In this document: one piece after another, positions 45,579 to 54,418 of the stretch
How positions within the stretch are numbered: the stretch's first letter is position 1
Layout: every line of letters starts with the position of its first letter
Assembly (NCBI GenBank): GCA_023247795.1
Contig: JAHFFT010000011.1
Coordinates: 1 to 57,926, forward strand
Reading direction: 5' to 3'
DNA: 57,926 nt
DNA from: Candidatus Omnitrophota bacterium
GTDB lineage: Bacteria > Omnitrophota > Gorgyraeia > Zapsychrales > JANLHA01
The notes under the pieces: model-generated
Database searches by the model: none
The model's input: only the letters and a program-made list of their open reading frames with translations
What the model was told of the DNA's origin: nothing
Position numbers and translations under genes: made by a program

Positions 45579-46658
45579 ATGTCTTATAAAGTCACGCTTT
45601 TACCAGGAGACGGGATCGGTCCTGAGGTTGCTCAGGCGATGAAGAAATGCGTTGACGCGACAGGTGTTAAGATCGCGTGGGAAGAGGTGGAGGTCGGTGA
45701 GCACGCGATCAAGAAATACAACACACCGTTGCCGAAATTCGTATTGGACTCCATCCGCAAAAATAAGGTCGCGATCAAAGGCCCCATTGTGACCCCGATT
45801 GGGACGGGTTTTCGTTCGGTCAATGTGCAACTCCGTCAAGAACTTGATCTTTTTGCCTGTGTCCGTCCGTGCAAATATTATGAAGGGACGAAATCGTCCA
45901 ACCCCAATCTTAACTTAATGATCTTCCGCGAGAACACCGAGGATTTGTACGCTGGCATTGAGTTTGATAAGGGGTCGAAAGAAGCCCTTAAGTTGATTAA
46001 AGAGATCAATCAGCTGCAGCCTAAGCAGATCCGTGATGACGCGGCGATTTCAATCAAACCCATTTCGGTGACGGCGAGCCGTCGTATCTTCAAATACGCC
46101 TTTGAATACGCGGTTAAAAATAACCGCAAAATGGTCACGGCAGTGCATAAGGCCAACATCATGAAATTTACCGATGGGTTGTTTCTAAGAACCGGCCGGG
46201 AAGTGGCCAAAGAATATGAGGGAAGGGTGGGGTTTCAGGATGTGATCGTCGATAACATGTGCATGCAGCTGGTGCAGAAACCGGAACTGTATGATGTTTT
46301 AGTGCTTCCTAATCTTTACGGCGATATTGTCTCTGATCTTTGCGCCGGTCTGGTGGGGGGATTAGGCATTGCCCCGGGAGCGAATTTCGGCGATGAGATC
46401 GCACTTTTTGAGCCTGTGCATGGATCAGCACCCAAATACGCCGGTAAGAATAAAGTGAATCCAACGGCCACGATCCTTTCGGGAGTTTTGATGCTGCGGC
46501 ATCTGAAAGAGGCCAAGGCCGCTGATCGTCTGGAAAACGCGGTCAAGGCCGTTTTGAAGGAAGGTAAAAATGTGACCTATGATTTGAAAGCCAACCGCGA
46601 CGATCCCACGGCGGTCGGTACGCAGGAAATGGCAGAGGCGATCTGTCGAAAGATGTAA
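45579..46658 (+). CDS. Isocitrate/isopropylmalate dehydrogenase family, probably NAD-dependent isocitrate dehydrogenase
   Basis: The enzyme oxidatively decarboxylates a 2R,3S-hydroxyacid. It begins [19 protein letters not shown] and has [20 protein letters not shown] and [14 protein letters not shown]. The metal site includes [18 protein letters not shown]. The NTED-Y segment and VRPCKYYEG favour isocitrate dehydrogenase of the 3-IDH-like NAD type over isopropylmalate dehydrogenase. At 359 residues it fits that group. It would feed 2-oxoglutarate to the preceding aminotransferase. AGAGAGGAG precedes the ATG. Confidence 0.85.
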   Translation: MSYKVTLLPGDGIGPEVAQAMKKCVDATGVKIAWEEVEVGEHAIKKYNTPLPKFVLDSIRKNKVAIKGPIVTPIGTGFRSVNVQLRQELDLFACVRPCKYYEGTKSSNPNLNLMIFRENTEDLYAGIEFDKGSKEALKLIKEINQLQPKQIRDDAAISIKPISVTASRRIFKYAFEYAVKNNRKMVTAVHKANIMKFTDGLFLRTGREVAKEYEGRVGFQDVIVDNMCMQLVQKPELYDVLVLPNLYGDIVSDLCAGLVGGLGIAPGANFGDEIALFEPVHGSAPKYAGKNKVNPTATILSGVLMLRHLKEAKAADRLENAVKAVLKEGKNVTYDLKANRDDPTAVGTQEMAEAICRKM

Positions 46659-46683
46659 AATAATTGTTGTGTAAAAAATAAGA

Positions 46684-46718
46684 ACCCCGTTTCATGCAAT
46701 ATGAGACGGGTTTTTTTT
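46684..46718 (+). terminator. Intrinsic terminator after the isocitrate dehydrogenase gene
   Basis: CCCGTTTCAT (46686-46695) pairs with ATGAGACGGG (46701-46710), with one T-G pair and a 5-base loop. Eight Ts follow. It is a clear Rho-independent terminator. Confidence 0.92.
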
Positions 46719-46732
46719 GACCCTTTTATTCT

Positions 46733-46761
46733 GACCCCGTAGGTGAGTCGCCTACGGGGTC
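46733..46761 (+). terminator. Second hairpin, possible terminator
   Basis: GACCCCGTAGG (46733-46743) pairs perfectly with CCTACGGGGTC (46751-46761) around a 7-base loop. Only three Ts follow directly, so it is a weaker terminator or a palindromic repeat. Confidence 0.6.
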
Positions 46762-46768
46762 TTTCAGT

Positions 46769-46798
46769 TTGCTTTCTCCCGACGCCATATACTATACT
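46769..46798 (+). promoter_or_regulatory. Promoter of the double-kinase gene
   Basis: TTGCTT (46769-46774) and TATACT (46793-46798) are spaced by 18 bases, directly after the terminators and 54 bases before the ATG at 46852. Confidence 0.5.
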
Positions 46799-46851
46799 TA
46801 TAAGAATTATGAGTAACTAACTTGAACCAGTCTTTTATTCACACAGGACAT

Positions 46852-49800
46852 ATGCGTAACTTTTTATTTCGCAAATGGATAGCGATTTTTATTGCTTTTA
46901 TATCGCTTTTCACCGGTATAAATCCGCAACTGAAGGTCTATGCTCAAACCACAATCGATTTGCCGCTTGCCGGGCAAGTGATTCGCCCGAGCACCGCATT
47001 TAATCCTCCCCATCTAGTTGGTATTAAAGTATTTACGAATAAGCCGCTGAATTTTGATTTTATTTTGGATAAAGGGGATGTCGAATTGAATGACGCTGCT
47101 TTGAAAGCGGAATCACTCAAGATGATCCGTTATTTTTTGGCAGGACTGGCAATTCCTCAGGAGGATCTTTGGGTTAATCTCTCGCCTTATGAACGCGACC
47201 ATATGATTGATGATCGTTTGGCGCAGACCGAGCTGGGGCGGGACCTTTTGGCACAGGATTATACTTTAAAACAGCTGACCGCTTCCTCGATTTATCCGGA
47301 AGGGGAATTGGGCAAACAGTTTTGGCAGGGGGTCTATCAGAAAATTTATGATGAATTTGGCATTTCCGATGTTCCCATCAACACGTTTCATAAAATTTGG
47401 ATCGTTCCGGACAAAGTGGTTGTTTATGAGAATCGAGAGAACGAAAGTGCCTTTGTCATCAAAAGCCGTTTGAAGCTAATGATGGATGAAGATTATCTGG
47501 CCTTGCGAAAAAATTTGAAAGAGCCGGCAGATGGTTCAGATGAGGCTGGCAATGGGCCAGCGCGGGAACTCAATCAGATTTCAACAAAAACATTTAAAGA
47601 CGTTGTCCTACCGGAAATTGAGCGTGAGGTCAATGAGGGCAAAAATTTTGCCAACTTAAGGCAAATTTATGATGCGCTGATTTTGGCCGCCTGGTATAAG
47701 CGGGCCTTAAAGGAAAGCGTCTTTGGCAAAAATTACGCTGATCAGATGAAGTTGAGCGGAATTGATGTGGCTGATCCAGGCAGCCGCGACGAGATTTATA
47801 AACGTTATACCGAGGCCTATCAAAAAGGAATTTATGATTATGTCAAAGAAGAATACGATCAGCGGCAGGGGACGTCGTTGGCACGGCATTATTTTTCCGG
47901 CGGGATCACGGTCCTCGATCTTATGGGAAAGGAAGAGGTGAGGACGGATCCAAAGGATCCGGATGTTCTAGCATTTCAAAAGCAATCTGATCGCTTGGTT
48001 AAAATTGCCGGAGGTGTGGACGCAAAGAAACGGCCGGAAGACAATCTGGTCAATGAAGACCTTATGGGAGGGCAGATCAAAGGAAACGATGTTACGGACG
48101 ATGAGTTGAACAAATGGTTGGAAAAGATATTGTTGGATGATCAGCCTCTTCGTCAGGCAAACTCGGAATTGTTTGACACTCTGCAAGGCCGGATAGTCAA
48201 AATGCTTGAGCGGCTACTCTCCGAAAAGGATTTGCGACTTGATTTGGAAAAGGAATGGAGGCGGCAACTAGCAAAACCGATAGCTTCTGATGATGTTCAG
48301 AGTAAGGTCGCAATGGACCTGGCGAAGATAAAGGCTGCTCTCGGCAATATCGCGCAAACGTTTTCTATGTTCACAGCCAAAGATTATATTTTTGCTAAGG
48401 AAAAGTATCTTTTAGGTGATTCTCAGGCGCTGGCCGTTGATTTCTTCACATACCTGCAAAGATGGGGGAAGATTTTGGACGTTCCAGATATGGATCTGGA
48501 ATACGTGGTGCATGAGGCCTTGGAAAGAACCATTTTAAGTCACAATGATATCATTGCGCTGACCAGAAAGATATTTGACCGGGATAAATATATCTTTGCA
48601 AAAGATAGTATTCCTTCTAGCTTTCAAGAAGTTGCCCCAGGGAGAACGCCATTAGGACGGGTGGCACGGCAGTTTATCAGTGAAAATCTTTTAAAGAAGG
48701 ATATTGATTGGGAACGCCCGCCTTTGCCTGATTTGAGTGATATTCATTGGGATGGGTTAGATTGGCGTTCTATTCCTATCATCGGGAAGCATTCAATGTC
48801 TTACATTACCCAAGCCACGGTAAAGGGAATCGATGTTATTAGGAAAGTTCCAAACGGTTTATACATCACGAAGGAAAAAGTTAAATTAGAGCGACTGCAC
48901 AGGCAGCAGAATCGGATATTGGATCAACAAACCCCTCGGGTACTCGCTTCCAATAAGGATAGACTATATTTATTAGCTGAGAAAGGTAATCCATTTGTAT
49001 TGCAAAATATGCCGGTTGATTTAAAAACAAATTTAGAAATCATTTTTAGCCTTTTAGGAGTTTTGTATGAAATCCATAAGGTCGGATATAGTCATTGTGA
49101 TGTGAAGTCGGATAATATTATTTTTGACAAAGATAATTTAAAAGTCACGCTTTTGGATTTTGGGCTATCGGGAATTGTTGATGACAAACTGCGAGGGCAA
49201 GAAGAGGACATAGATCCAGATGACATCCTCTTAGGATCTTTTGATCACATGCCGCCAGAAGCTCTGGACGATACGAATCCTCCATATAAACTCAATCAGC
49301 AATTTGACGTGTATAGCGCTGGGATTATTTTGTATCAAATGATGCATGATGGGGCATTACCATCTTTTGGTAGTGGTGATATTGATAAACAGATACATGT
49401 TAAGCTAATGAAAGATTTTAATGATGACGATCTTACCGGCTGGGTCCCCAAAGAGATGAGAGCGGTGATCATCAAGGCCATGGCAAGAAAGCCAGAGTAT
49501 CGTTATGAATCGATCAAAGCCATGGCCGCCGATCTATTTGCCTTTGCCAAGAAATGGGACATTGAGATTTCGTATTTGAAACGATTCCCCGAGGCCTTTG
49601 ACGGAGATTTTGTTCAAGAGTCAAGAGTTGATCCCACTGCCGCTGTAACTGATGGCAAAGATCAGATGATGTTGACGTCTGATGATCCATTTGCGGGTAA
49701 AGAAGTGACAGCAAATGAGTTTGCGCAATGGCAGCAGAGCATCGAGACAAATGCATCTAACGTTCTGCAGGCAAATTCGGCATTCATGGAAGATTTGCAA

Positions 49801-51411
49801 AAGCGTATGAACGCCTGGCTCAACAGTCCGGCATCCCAGGAGTTAAAAAAATGGGATTCTTTCCAGCAGATAGAACCTAAGCTTCGCAATATCGGTGGTG
49901 GATTCAAATGTTTTGAGGCTAAGAAATATATTTTTGCTAAAGAAAAGTATCTCTTAGGGAGTTCGGAAACATTGGCTGTTGATTTTATGAAATACCTACA
50001 AAGGTGGGGAGAAATCTTAGCTGTTTCGGATTTGGATTTGGAATACGTGGTGTACGAGTCTTTAGCAAAAACGATTTCAAATTACAATGACATCATTGCG
50101 CTGACCAGAAAGATTTTTGACCGGGACAAATTAATTTTTATAGATAATGAAGATGATATTTTACCTGATATTGTAGCGCCAGAAATGACTCCGATAGGAC
50201 GGGTGGCGCGGCAGTTTATCACCGAAAATTTTTCAAAAGATATCAGTGATTGGCCGAGACCGCCCCTGCCTGATTGGAGCGGAATTCAGTGGGATAAGTT
50301 GAAGTGGAAAGGTTTTAAAAATCAAGGAGCCATGTCCTATCTTGCAAATGCCAAAGTAAAAGGAGGTTATGTTATTAAAAAGACTTTAGAAACTGGCCAA
50401 AAATATTCTAGTATTGCAAATGAAAATATTAAATTAGAGCGGCTGCAGAGACAGCAGAATCGGATATTGGACCAACAAACTCCGAAACGGCTCGCTTTTA
50501 TTAATGAGGAATTGTATTTATTATTTGAAAAGGGAAAGCCATTGCATAAAAATCGTCCTGTTGACTTGAAAACAAATTTAGAAATTATTTTTGCTCTATT
50601 GGGGGTTTTGCATGAAATCCATAAGACCGGATATGTTCACCGGGATGTGAAGCCGGATAATATAATTTTTGATGAAAATAATTTAAAGGTCACTTTATTG
50701 GATTTTGGGTTTTCAGGCATTGTTGATTCCAAATTACGGTCAGAAGAAGAGGAACCATTCTCTCCTGATCCAGAGGATATTGTTGGTTCAGTCCAGTATA
50801 TGCCGCCGGAAGCCTTGAAAGGAGAAGCATACACGCTAAATAAAAAATTTGATGTTTATAGCGCTGGGGTTATTTTGTATTGGTTACTGCAGGGGGATCT
50901 ACCCTTTACTGGTCAGGAAGATGTATGGGAGTTCATAGAAGATAAACTGAACATAGACATCACCGATAAAAACATCTCCGGCTGGGTCCCCAAAGAAATC
51001 AGAGCTGTGGTTATCAAGGCCATGGCAAGAAAGCCAGAGGACCGTTATGAATCGATCAAAGACATGGCCGCTGACTTGTTTGCCTTTGCCAAGAAATGGG
51101 GTATTGAAATTGAGTATTTGCAACGGTTCCCCGAGGCCTTTGACGGAGATTTTGTCCAGCCCCAAGCGACTCTCACGCAAGAAGGTAAGCCAGATGGACA
51201 TGATAAGATGATGCTGGTTGCCGACAAACCGTTGGGTGGGATTGACTTTGCTAAGCTGGAAGAAGAAATCGGCCGCAATATCGAGAGTTCCCCATTGCGA
51301 GAGCGGATCCTGCAATTTGAAAATCGATTGTTAGAGGGGGCCAACCATTTCGAGCCATGGATTCATGCGATTGTTCCTTTGACGCAAGAAAGTTTGTTGC
51401 AATATTTCTAG
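46852..51411 (+). CDS. Exported giant protein with two protein-kinase-like domains
   Basis: The 1519-residue protein starts with a signal peptide (MRNFLFRKWIAIFIAFISLF, cleavage probable near VYA-QT). Residues from about 30 to 220 form a conserved-looking domain (SPYERDHMIDDRLAQTELGR) that I associate with large Omnitrophota proteins. Two copies of a module with a 515-residue period follow, each having an AKxYIFAKEKYLLG segment and a Hanks-type kinase domain. Kinase 1 has Lys665, HCD (Asp750) and DFG (Asp769). Kinase 2 has a Lys near 1177, HRD (Asp1265) and DFG (Asp1284). Both keep VPKExRAVxIKAMARKPExRYES near the end. The glycine-rich loops are weak. An in-frame TTG at 46822 would add 10 residues without a ribosome-binding site and disturb the signal peptide. 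Substrates are unknown; activity outside the cytoplasm would need an unusual phosphate donor. Confidence 0.82.
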   Translation: MRNFLFRKWIAIFIAFISLFTGINPQLKVYAQTTIDLPLAGQVIRPSTAFNPPHLVGIKVFTNKPLNFDFILDKGDVELNDAALKAESLKMIRYFLAGLAIPQEDLWVNLSPYERDHMIDDRLAQTELGRDLLAQDYTLKQLTASSIYPEGELGKQFWQGVYQKIYDEFGISDVPINTFHKIWIVPDKVVVYENRENESAFVIKSRLKLMMDEDYLALRKNLKEPADGSDEAGNGPARELNQISTKTFKDVVLPEIEREVNEGKNFANLRQIYDALILAAWYKRALKESVFGKNYADQMKLSGIDVADPGSRDEIYKRYTEAYQKGIYDYVKEEYDQRQGTSLARHYFSGGITVLDLMGKEEVRTDPKDPDVLAFQKQSDRLVKIAGGVDAKKRPEDNLVNEDLMGGQIKGNDVTDDELNKWLEKILLDDQPLRQANSELFDTLQGRIVKMLERLLSEKDLRLDLEKEWRRQLAKPIASDDVQSKVAMDLAKIKAALGNIAQTFSMFTAKDYIFAKEKYLLGDSQALAVDFFTYLQRWGKILDVPDMDLEYVVHEALERTILSHNDIIALTRKIFDRDKYIFAKDSIPSSFQEVAPGRTPLGRVARQFISENLLKKDIDWERPPLPDLSDIHWDGLDWRSIPIIGKHSMSYITQATVKGIDVIRKVPNGLYITKEKVKLERLHRQQNRILDQQTPRVLASNKDRLYLLAEKGNPFVLQNMPVDLKTNLEIIFSLLGVLYEIHKVGYSHCDVKSDNIIFDKDNLKVTLLDFGLSGIVDDKLRGQEEDIDPDDILLGSFDHMPPEALDDTNPPYKLNQQFDVYSAGIILYQMMHDGALPSFGSGDIDKQIHVKLMKDFNDDDLTGWVPKEMRAVIIKAMARKPEYRYESIKAMAADLFAFAKKWDIEISYLKRFPEAFDGDFVQESRVDPTAAVTDGKDQMMLTSDDPFAGKEVTANEFAQWQQSIETNASNVLQANSAFMEDLQKRMNAWLNSPASQELKKWDSFQQIEPKLRNIGGGFKCFEAKKYIFAKEKYLLGSSETLAVDFMKYLQRWGEILAVSDLDLEYVVYESLAKTISNYNDIIALTRKIFDRDKLIFIDNEDDILPDIVAPEMTPIGRVARQFITENFSKDISDWPRPPLPDWSGIQWDKLKWKGFKNQGAMSYLANAKVKGGYVIKKTLETGQKYSSIANENIKLERLQRQQNRILDQQTPKRLAFINEELYLLFEKGKPLHKNRPVDLKTNLEIIFALLGVLHEIHKTGYVHRDVKPDNIIFDENNLKVTLLDFGFSGIVDSKLRSEEEEPFSPDPEDIVGSVQYMPPEALKGEAYTLNKKFDVYSAGVILYWLLQGDLPFTGQEDVWEFIEDKLNIDITDKNISGWVPKEIRAVVIKAMARKPEDRYESIKDMAADLFAFAKKWGIEIEYLQRFPEAFDGDFVQPQATLTQEGKPDGHDKMMLVADKPLGGIDFAKLEEEIGRNIESSPLRERILQFENRLLEGANHFEPWIHAIVPLTQESLLQYF

Positions 51412-51460
51412 GCGCGGGTCTATGATATGCAGTTATGCTTAAGCGAAAGACTATAAAACT

Positions 51461-52111
51461 ATGAACTGTCGGGTTGTTGATTTGGGTTGCATTGATTATT
51501 TAGCCGCTTATCAAAAGCAGAAGCAGGCTGTCGCGGAAGTCATGGCTGGGCAGGAGCAGATCATTTTTTTATGTGAGCATCCGTCGGTGTTGACTTTGGG
51601 GCGTTTGGCAAAGACGGAGCATATCTTAATTCCGCGGGAGGATTTGCAAAGGCTTGGGGTCTCCGTTCATGAAATCGACCGCGGCGGGGAAGTGACTTTG
51701 CATAGCCCGGGGCAGCTGGTCGTTTATCCCATCTTGGATCTGCGAAATTACAAAATGGACCTGCATTGGTACCTTCATCAGTTAGAGCAGGCGGTCATTG
51801 CTTTCTTGAAGGAGTTTGCTATATTGTCTGATAGGCTTTTAGGCAAGACTGGCGTCTGGGTCGCTCAAAACAAGATTGCCTCGATCGGCGTAGGCGTCAA
51901 GAAGTGGATCACCTTTCACGGCCTGGCCGTTAATGCTAATACGGATCTCAATCTGTTTTCTCTGATCAAACCTTGTGGGCTCGACGTGCAGATGACGTCC
52001 ATTGAGAAAATCAAAGGGCAGAGCGTGGAAATGAGTTTGGTGAAAGAAAAAATGTTGGACGTGTTGACTAAAAGTTTTCATCTGCGTTGTGAACAGAAAA
52101 AAATTTCATAG
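51461..52111 (+). CDS. lipB: Octanoyl-[acyl carrier protein]:protein N-octanoyltransferase
   Basis: LipB moves octanoate from acyl carrier protein to lipoyl domains, the first step of lipoate attachment. The protein has ILIPREDLQRLGVSVHEIDR, GGEVTLHSPGQLVVYPILDL and the catalytic pair Lys138 (NKIASIGV) and Cys172 (KPCGLDV). At 216 residues it has standard length. A free lipoyl-domain gene starts five bases after the stop and is a natural substrate. No lipA is visible nearby. Confidence 0.95.
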   Translation: MNCRVVDLGCIDYLAAYQKQKQAVAEVMAGQEQIIFLCEHPSVLTLGRLAKTEHILIPREDLQRLGVSVHEIDRGGEVTLHSPGQLVVYPILDLRNYKMDLHWYLHQLEQAVIAFLKEFAILSDRLLGKTGVWVAQNKIASIGVGVKKWITFHGLAVNANTDLNLFSLIKPCGLDVQMTSIEKIKGQSVEMSLVKEKMLDVLTKSFHLRCEQKKIS

Positions 52112-52115
52112 AGAC

Positions 52116-52364
52116 ATGAGCATGAACAATATCATTTTGCCGGAACTGGGAGAAGGGATCGAAAAGGCGGTTGTCGCCCTTTGGTATGTCCGCCCCGGAG
52201 ACCTTGTTAAAAAAGACGATGATGTGGTCGAATTGGTGACCGATAAAGCAAGTTTTAACATTCCAGCGGCAAGTGACGGTAGGATCAAGGAAATTCATTT
52301 TCATGAAGGGCAGGAAGTTAAAGTCGGGTCGACCTTGGCCACGATGGAACCATCGTTGGTTTGA
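52116..52364 (+). CDS. Free-standing lipoyl-domain protein
   Basis: The 82-residue protein is a single lipoyl/biotinyl-type domain: MNNIILPELGEGIEKAVVAL, then DDDVVELVTDKASFNIPAAS, with the lipoylated lysine expected at Lys44 in DKA. The LPELGEGIEKA start matches E2 subunits of 2-oxoacid dehydrogenases, yet no catalytic or subunit-binding domain follows. The ATG at 52116 lies right after lipB; a frame start at 52089 inside lipB is rejected. It could be a separated E2 lipoyl domain or an H-protein-like carrier. Confidence 0.85.
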   Translation: MSMNNIILPELGEGIEKAVVALWYVRPGDLVKKDDDVVELVTDKASFNIPAASDGRIKEIHFHEGQEVKVGSTLATMEPSLV

Positions 52365-52383
52365 ACTTTTAGAGAGCGGTTTG

Positions 52384-53547
52384 ATGACAACGCCATTGCG
52401 AAGAAAAGTTTTGTTGATGTACATCACCAGGGTTTCTGGCCATCGTCAGGCGACACTGGCGATCCAGCGTTCGCTGCGCCAGCTCGACGAGAATATCGAA
52501 GTCCCCAGTGTCAATGGTTTTGGTTATGCCTTTCCTATCCTAGAAAAAGTCGTCAATCAAGCTTACATGAGTGTCATCAAACGCACCCCGATCGTGTGGG
52601 ACTATCTGTACGATAACCCCAAGGTCGTTAAGAATTCCCAGTCGATTAAAAATTTTTTACACCGGACCAGCCACAAGAAAATTGAAATGCTCCTGAACCG
52701 TTATCAGCCGGACACGATTGTTTGCACGCAGGCCTTCCCGTGCGGAATGGTCGCGGATTATAAACGAAAGAACAATTTATCGATCCAATTGATCGGCGTT
52801 CTCACGGATTACGCCCCGCATTCATATTGGATCAACGAGGGGGTTGATTATTACATTGTTCCAAATGAAGACGCGCGTGAGCGGTTTATCAAAAAGGGCG
52901 TGCCTCCTGACGCAATCAAAGTTTATGGGATCCCCATTCGGCTGAAATTTGCCACACAGTTGGACAAACAGCCGATTGCCGCGAAGTTGGGATTGGATCG
53001 TTCGATCCCGACGGTGCTCATCATGGGCGGCGGACAGGGTTTAGGGCCGATCAAACAAGTGGTCCGTTCTTTGACGGAATTACAAATGCCGTTGCAGATG
53101 ATTGTCTTGACTGGGACCAATAAAAAGTTGACCAAGTGGCTGGAAAACCGCCGGGAGACCAAAGATAAAAAAATCATTTTTTTTGAATATTCCAATAACG
53201 TTGATGAGCTGATGGAAGTCTCTACCCTCATCGTGACCAAGCCCGGCGGGATGACCACCAGCGAATGTTTGGCAAAGGGGCTGCCGATGGTGATTGTGAA
53301 TCCGATCCCCGGCCAGGAGATGCGCAACACCGATTTCCTTTTGAAAAAAGGGATTGGGATCCGGATCGATAAGACCAATGACATCGGCGAAGAAATCGAA
53401 TTGCTGTTGAAGTCTCCTGAGCGTTTGGCGGCGATGGGCCGCGCTGCTTATGAAAACGGAAAACCGCACGCGGCTTCGGACATTGCCAAATTGATTTTAG
53501 AGCAAACCCCCCGACGGATTTCGGCCGCGAGTCATGTGAATGTTTAA
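52384..53547 (+). CDS. Lipid glycosyltransferase, UgtP/MGDG-synthase-like
   Basis: This GT-B enzyme of the MGDG-synthase type has an N-terminal domain containing MYITRVSGHRQATLAIQ and a C-terminal GT28 domain with VLIMGGGQGLGPIKQ, EYSNNVDELMEVSTLIVTKP and GGMTTSECLAKGLPMV. It probably transfers a sugar from a UDP-sugar to diacylglycerol or a related lipid at the inner membrane. ATG at 52384 is chosen; a longer frame from 52273 would overlap the lipoyl gene. The last eight bases overlap the acyltransferase start. The sugar and acceptor are unknown. Confidence 0.82.
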   Translation: MTTPLRRKVLLMYITRVSGHRQATLAIQRSLRQLDENIEVPSVNGFGYAFPILEKVVNQAYMSVIKRTPIVWDYLYDNPKVVKNSQSIKNFLHRTSHKKIEMLLNRYQPDTIVCTQAFPCGMVADYKRKNNLSIQLIGVLTDYAPHSYWINEGVDYYIVPNEDARERFIKKGVPPDAIKVYGIPIRLKFATQLDKQPIAAKLGLDRSIPTVLIMGGGQGLGPIKQVVRSLTELQMPLQMIVLTGTNKKLTKWLENRRETKDKKIIFFEYSNNVDELMEVSTLIVTKPGGMTTSECLAKGLPMVIVNPIPGQEMRNTDFLLKKGIGIRIDKTNDIGEEIELLLKSPERLAAMGRAAYENGKPHAASDIAKLILEQTPRRISAASHVNV

Positions 53548-54418
53548 GTTTTTGATGTACAAAATCGGGCAGTTCATTGTCCGCCGCCTTTCCATCAAGG
53601 GGGCTTATCAATTCGCCACGACCATTTCCGACGGCCAATATTTTTTTTCTTTCCGAGACCGCAAAGCTGTTTTTCAAAATTTAGAAAAAATCCTTCCCAA
53701 CGCGCCTGATTTGCCGACGAAGACCCGCGAGGTCTTTCGCAATTTCGGTAAATATTTGGTGGAGTTTTTCCGGATGGCCAAGGAATTGGATCATTCCTTC
53801 ATTCGCGAAAAGATCAAAATTGAAAATTTGCGGAATATGCAAAAGGCCTTGGATCGAGGCAAAGGGGTTGTTGTGGTGACGGCCCATTTGGGCAATTGGG
53901 AATTGGGCGCTGTTCTTTTAAGCCTTTTAGGATATCCGCCGGTGGCCGTTGCCTTATCGCACAAAGAGCGTCCGGTCAACAATCTCTTTAATCAGCAGCG
54001 GTCGGCGCGGGGGGTGGCGGTTATCCCGGCGCAGTTCGCGGTCCGCCGCTGCATTCAAATTTTAAAAGACAACGGCATTGTGGCGGTGGTCGGGGACCGA
54101 GATTTCAGTGTTAACCATCGCGGTGTTGTCATGGACTTTTTGGGGCAGAAGTGCCTGATTCCTAAAGGCCCGGCTATTTTTTCGCTGAAGACCGGGGCCG
54201 CGATTGTTCCGGTTTTTCTCGTTCGTCAGGAAGACGATACTTTCGCGCTGACCATCGAAGAACCGATTTATCCTGCGGTTGTAAAAGAGTCTTTAACGGA
54301 CGGAGTCATTTCCGAGATGATTCAGAAATATCTTACGGTGATTGAAAGCAAGATACGGCAATATCCAACCCAGTGGTTGATGTTTCGTAAGTATTGGATC
54401 GACGAAAATGAGTCTTGA
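53540..54418 (+). CDS. LpxL/HtrB-family lysophospholipid (lipid A) acyltransferase
   Basis: The family transfers acyl chains to lipid A precursors or other envelope glycolipids. The catalytic HX4E motif is AHLGNWELG, with His116 and Glu121. GDRDFSVNHRGVVMDFLGQK and the PKGPAIFSLKTGAAIVPVFL block are typical of the bacterial LPS acyltransferase fold. At 292 residues it is standard. It overlaps the preceding glycosyltransferase by eight bases and the next GT2 gene by 11, so the three are coupled. The position next to a diacylglycerol glycosyltransferase leaves open whether lipid A or a glycolipid is the acceptor. Confidence 0.88.
   Translation: MFKFLMYKIGQFIVRRLSIKGAYQFATTISDGQYFFSFRDRKAVFQNLEKILPNAPDLPTKTREVFRNFGKYLVEFFRMAKELDHSFIREKIKIENLRNMQKALDRGKGVVVVTAHLGNWELGAVLLSLLGYPPVAVALSHKERPVNNLFNQQRSARGVAVIPAQFAVRRCIQILKDNGIVAVVGDRDFSVNHRGVVMDFLGQKCLIPKGPAIFSLKTGAAIVPVFLVRQEDDTFALTIEEPIYPAVVKESLTDGVISEMIQKYLTVIESKIRQYPTQWLMFRKYWIDENES

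Noticed and set aside
46822..46851. TTG start for the double-kinase protein
   Set aside because: No ribosome-binding sequence precedes it, and it would put ten polar residues before the signal peptide that starts at ATG 46852.
52273..52383. N-terminal extension of the UgtP-like glycosyltransferase
   Set aside because: It would overlap the lipoyl-domain gene in another frame and has no similarity to the family; ATG 52384 starts the conserved sequence.
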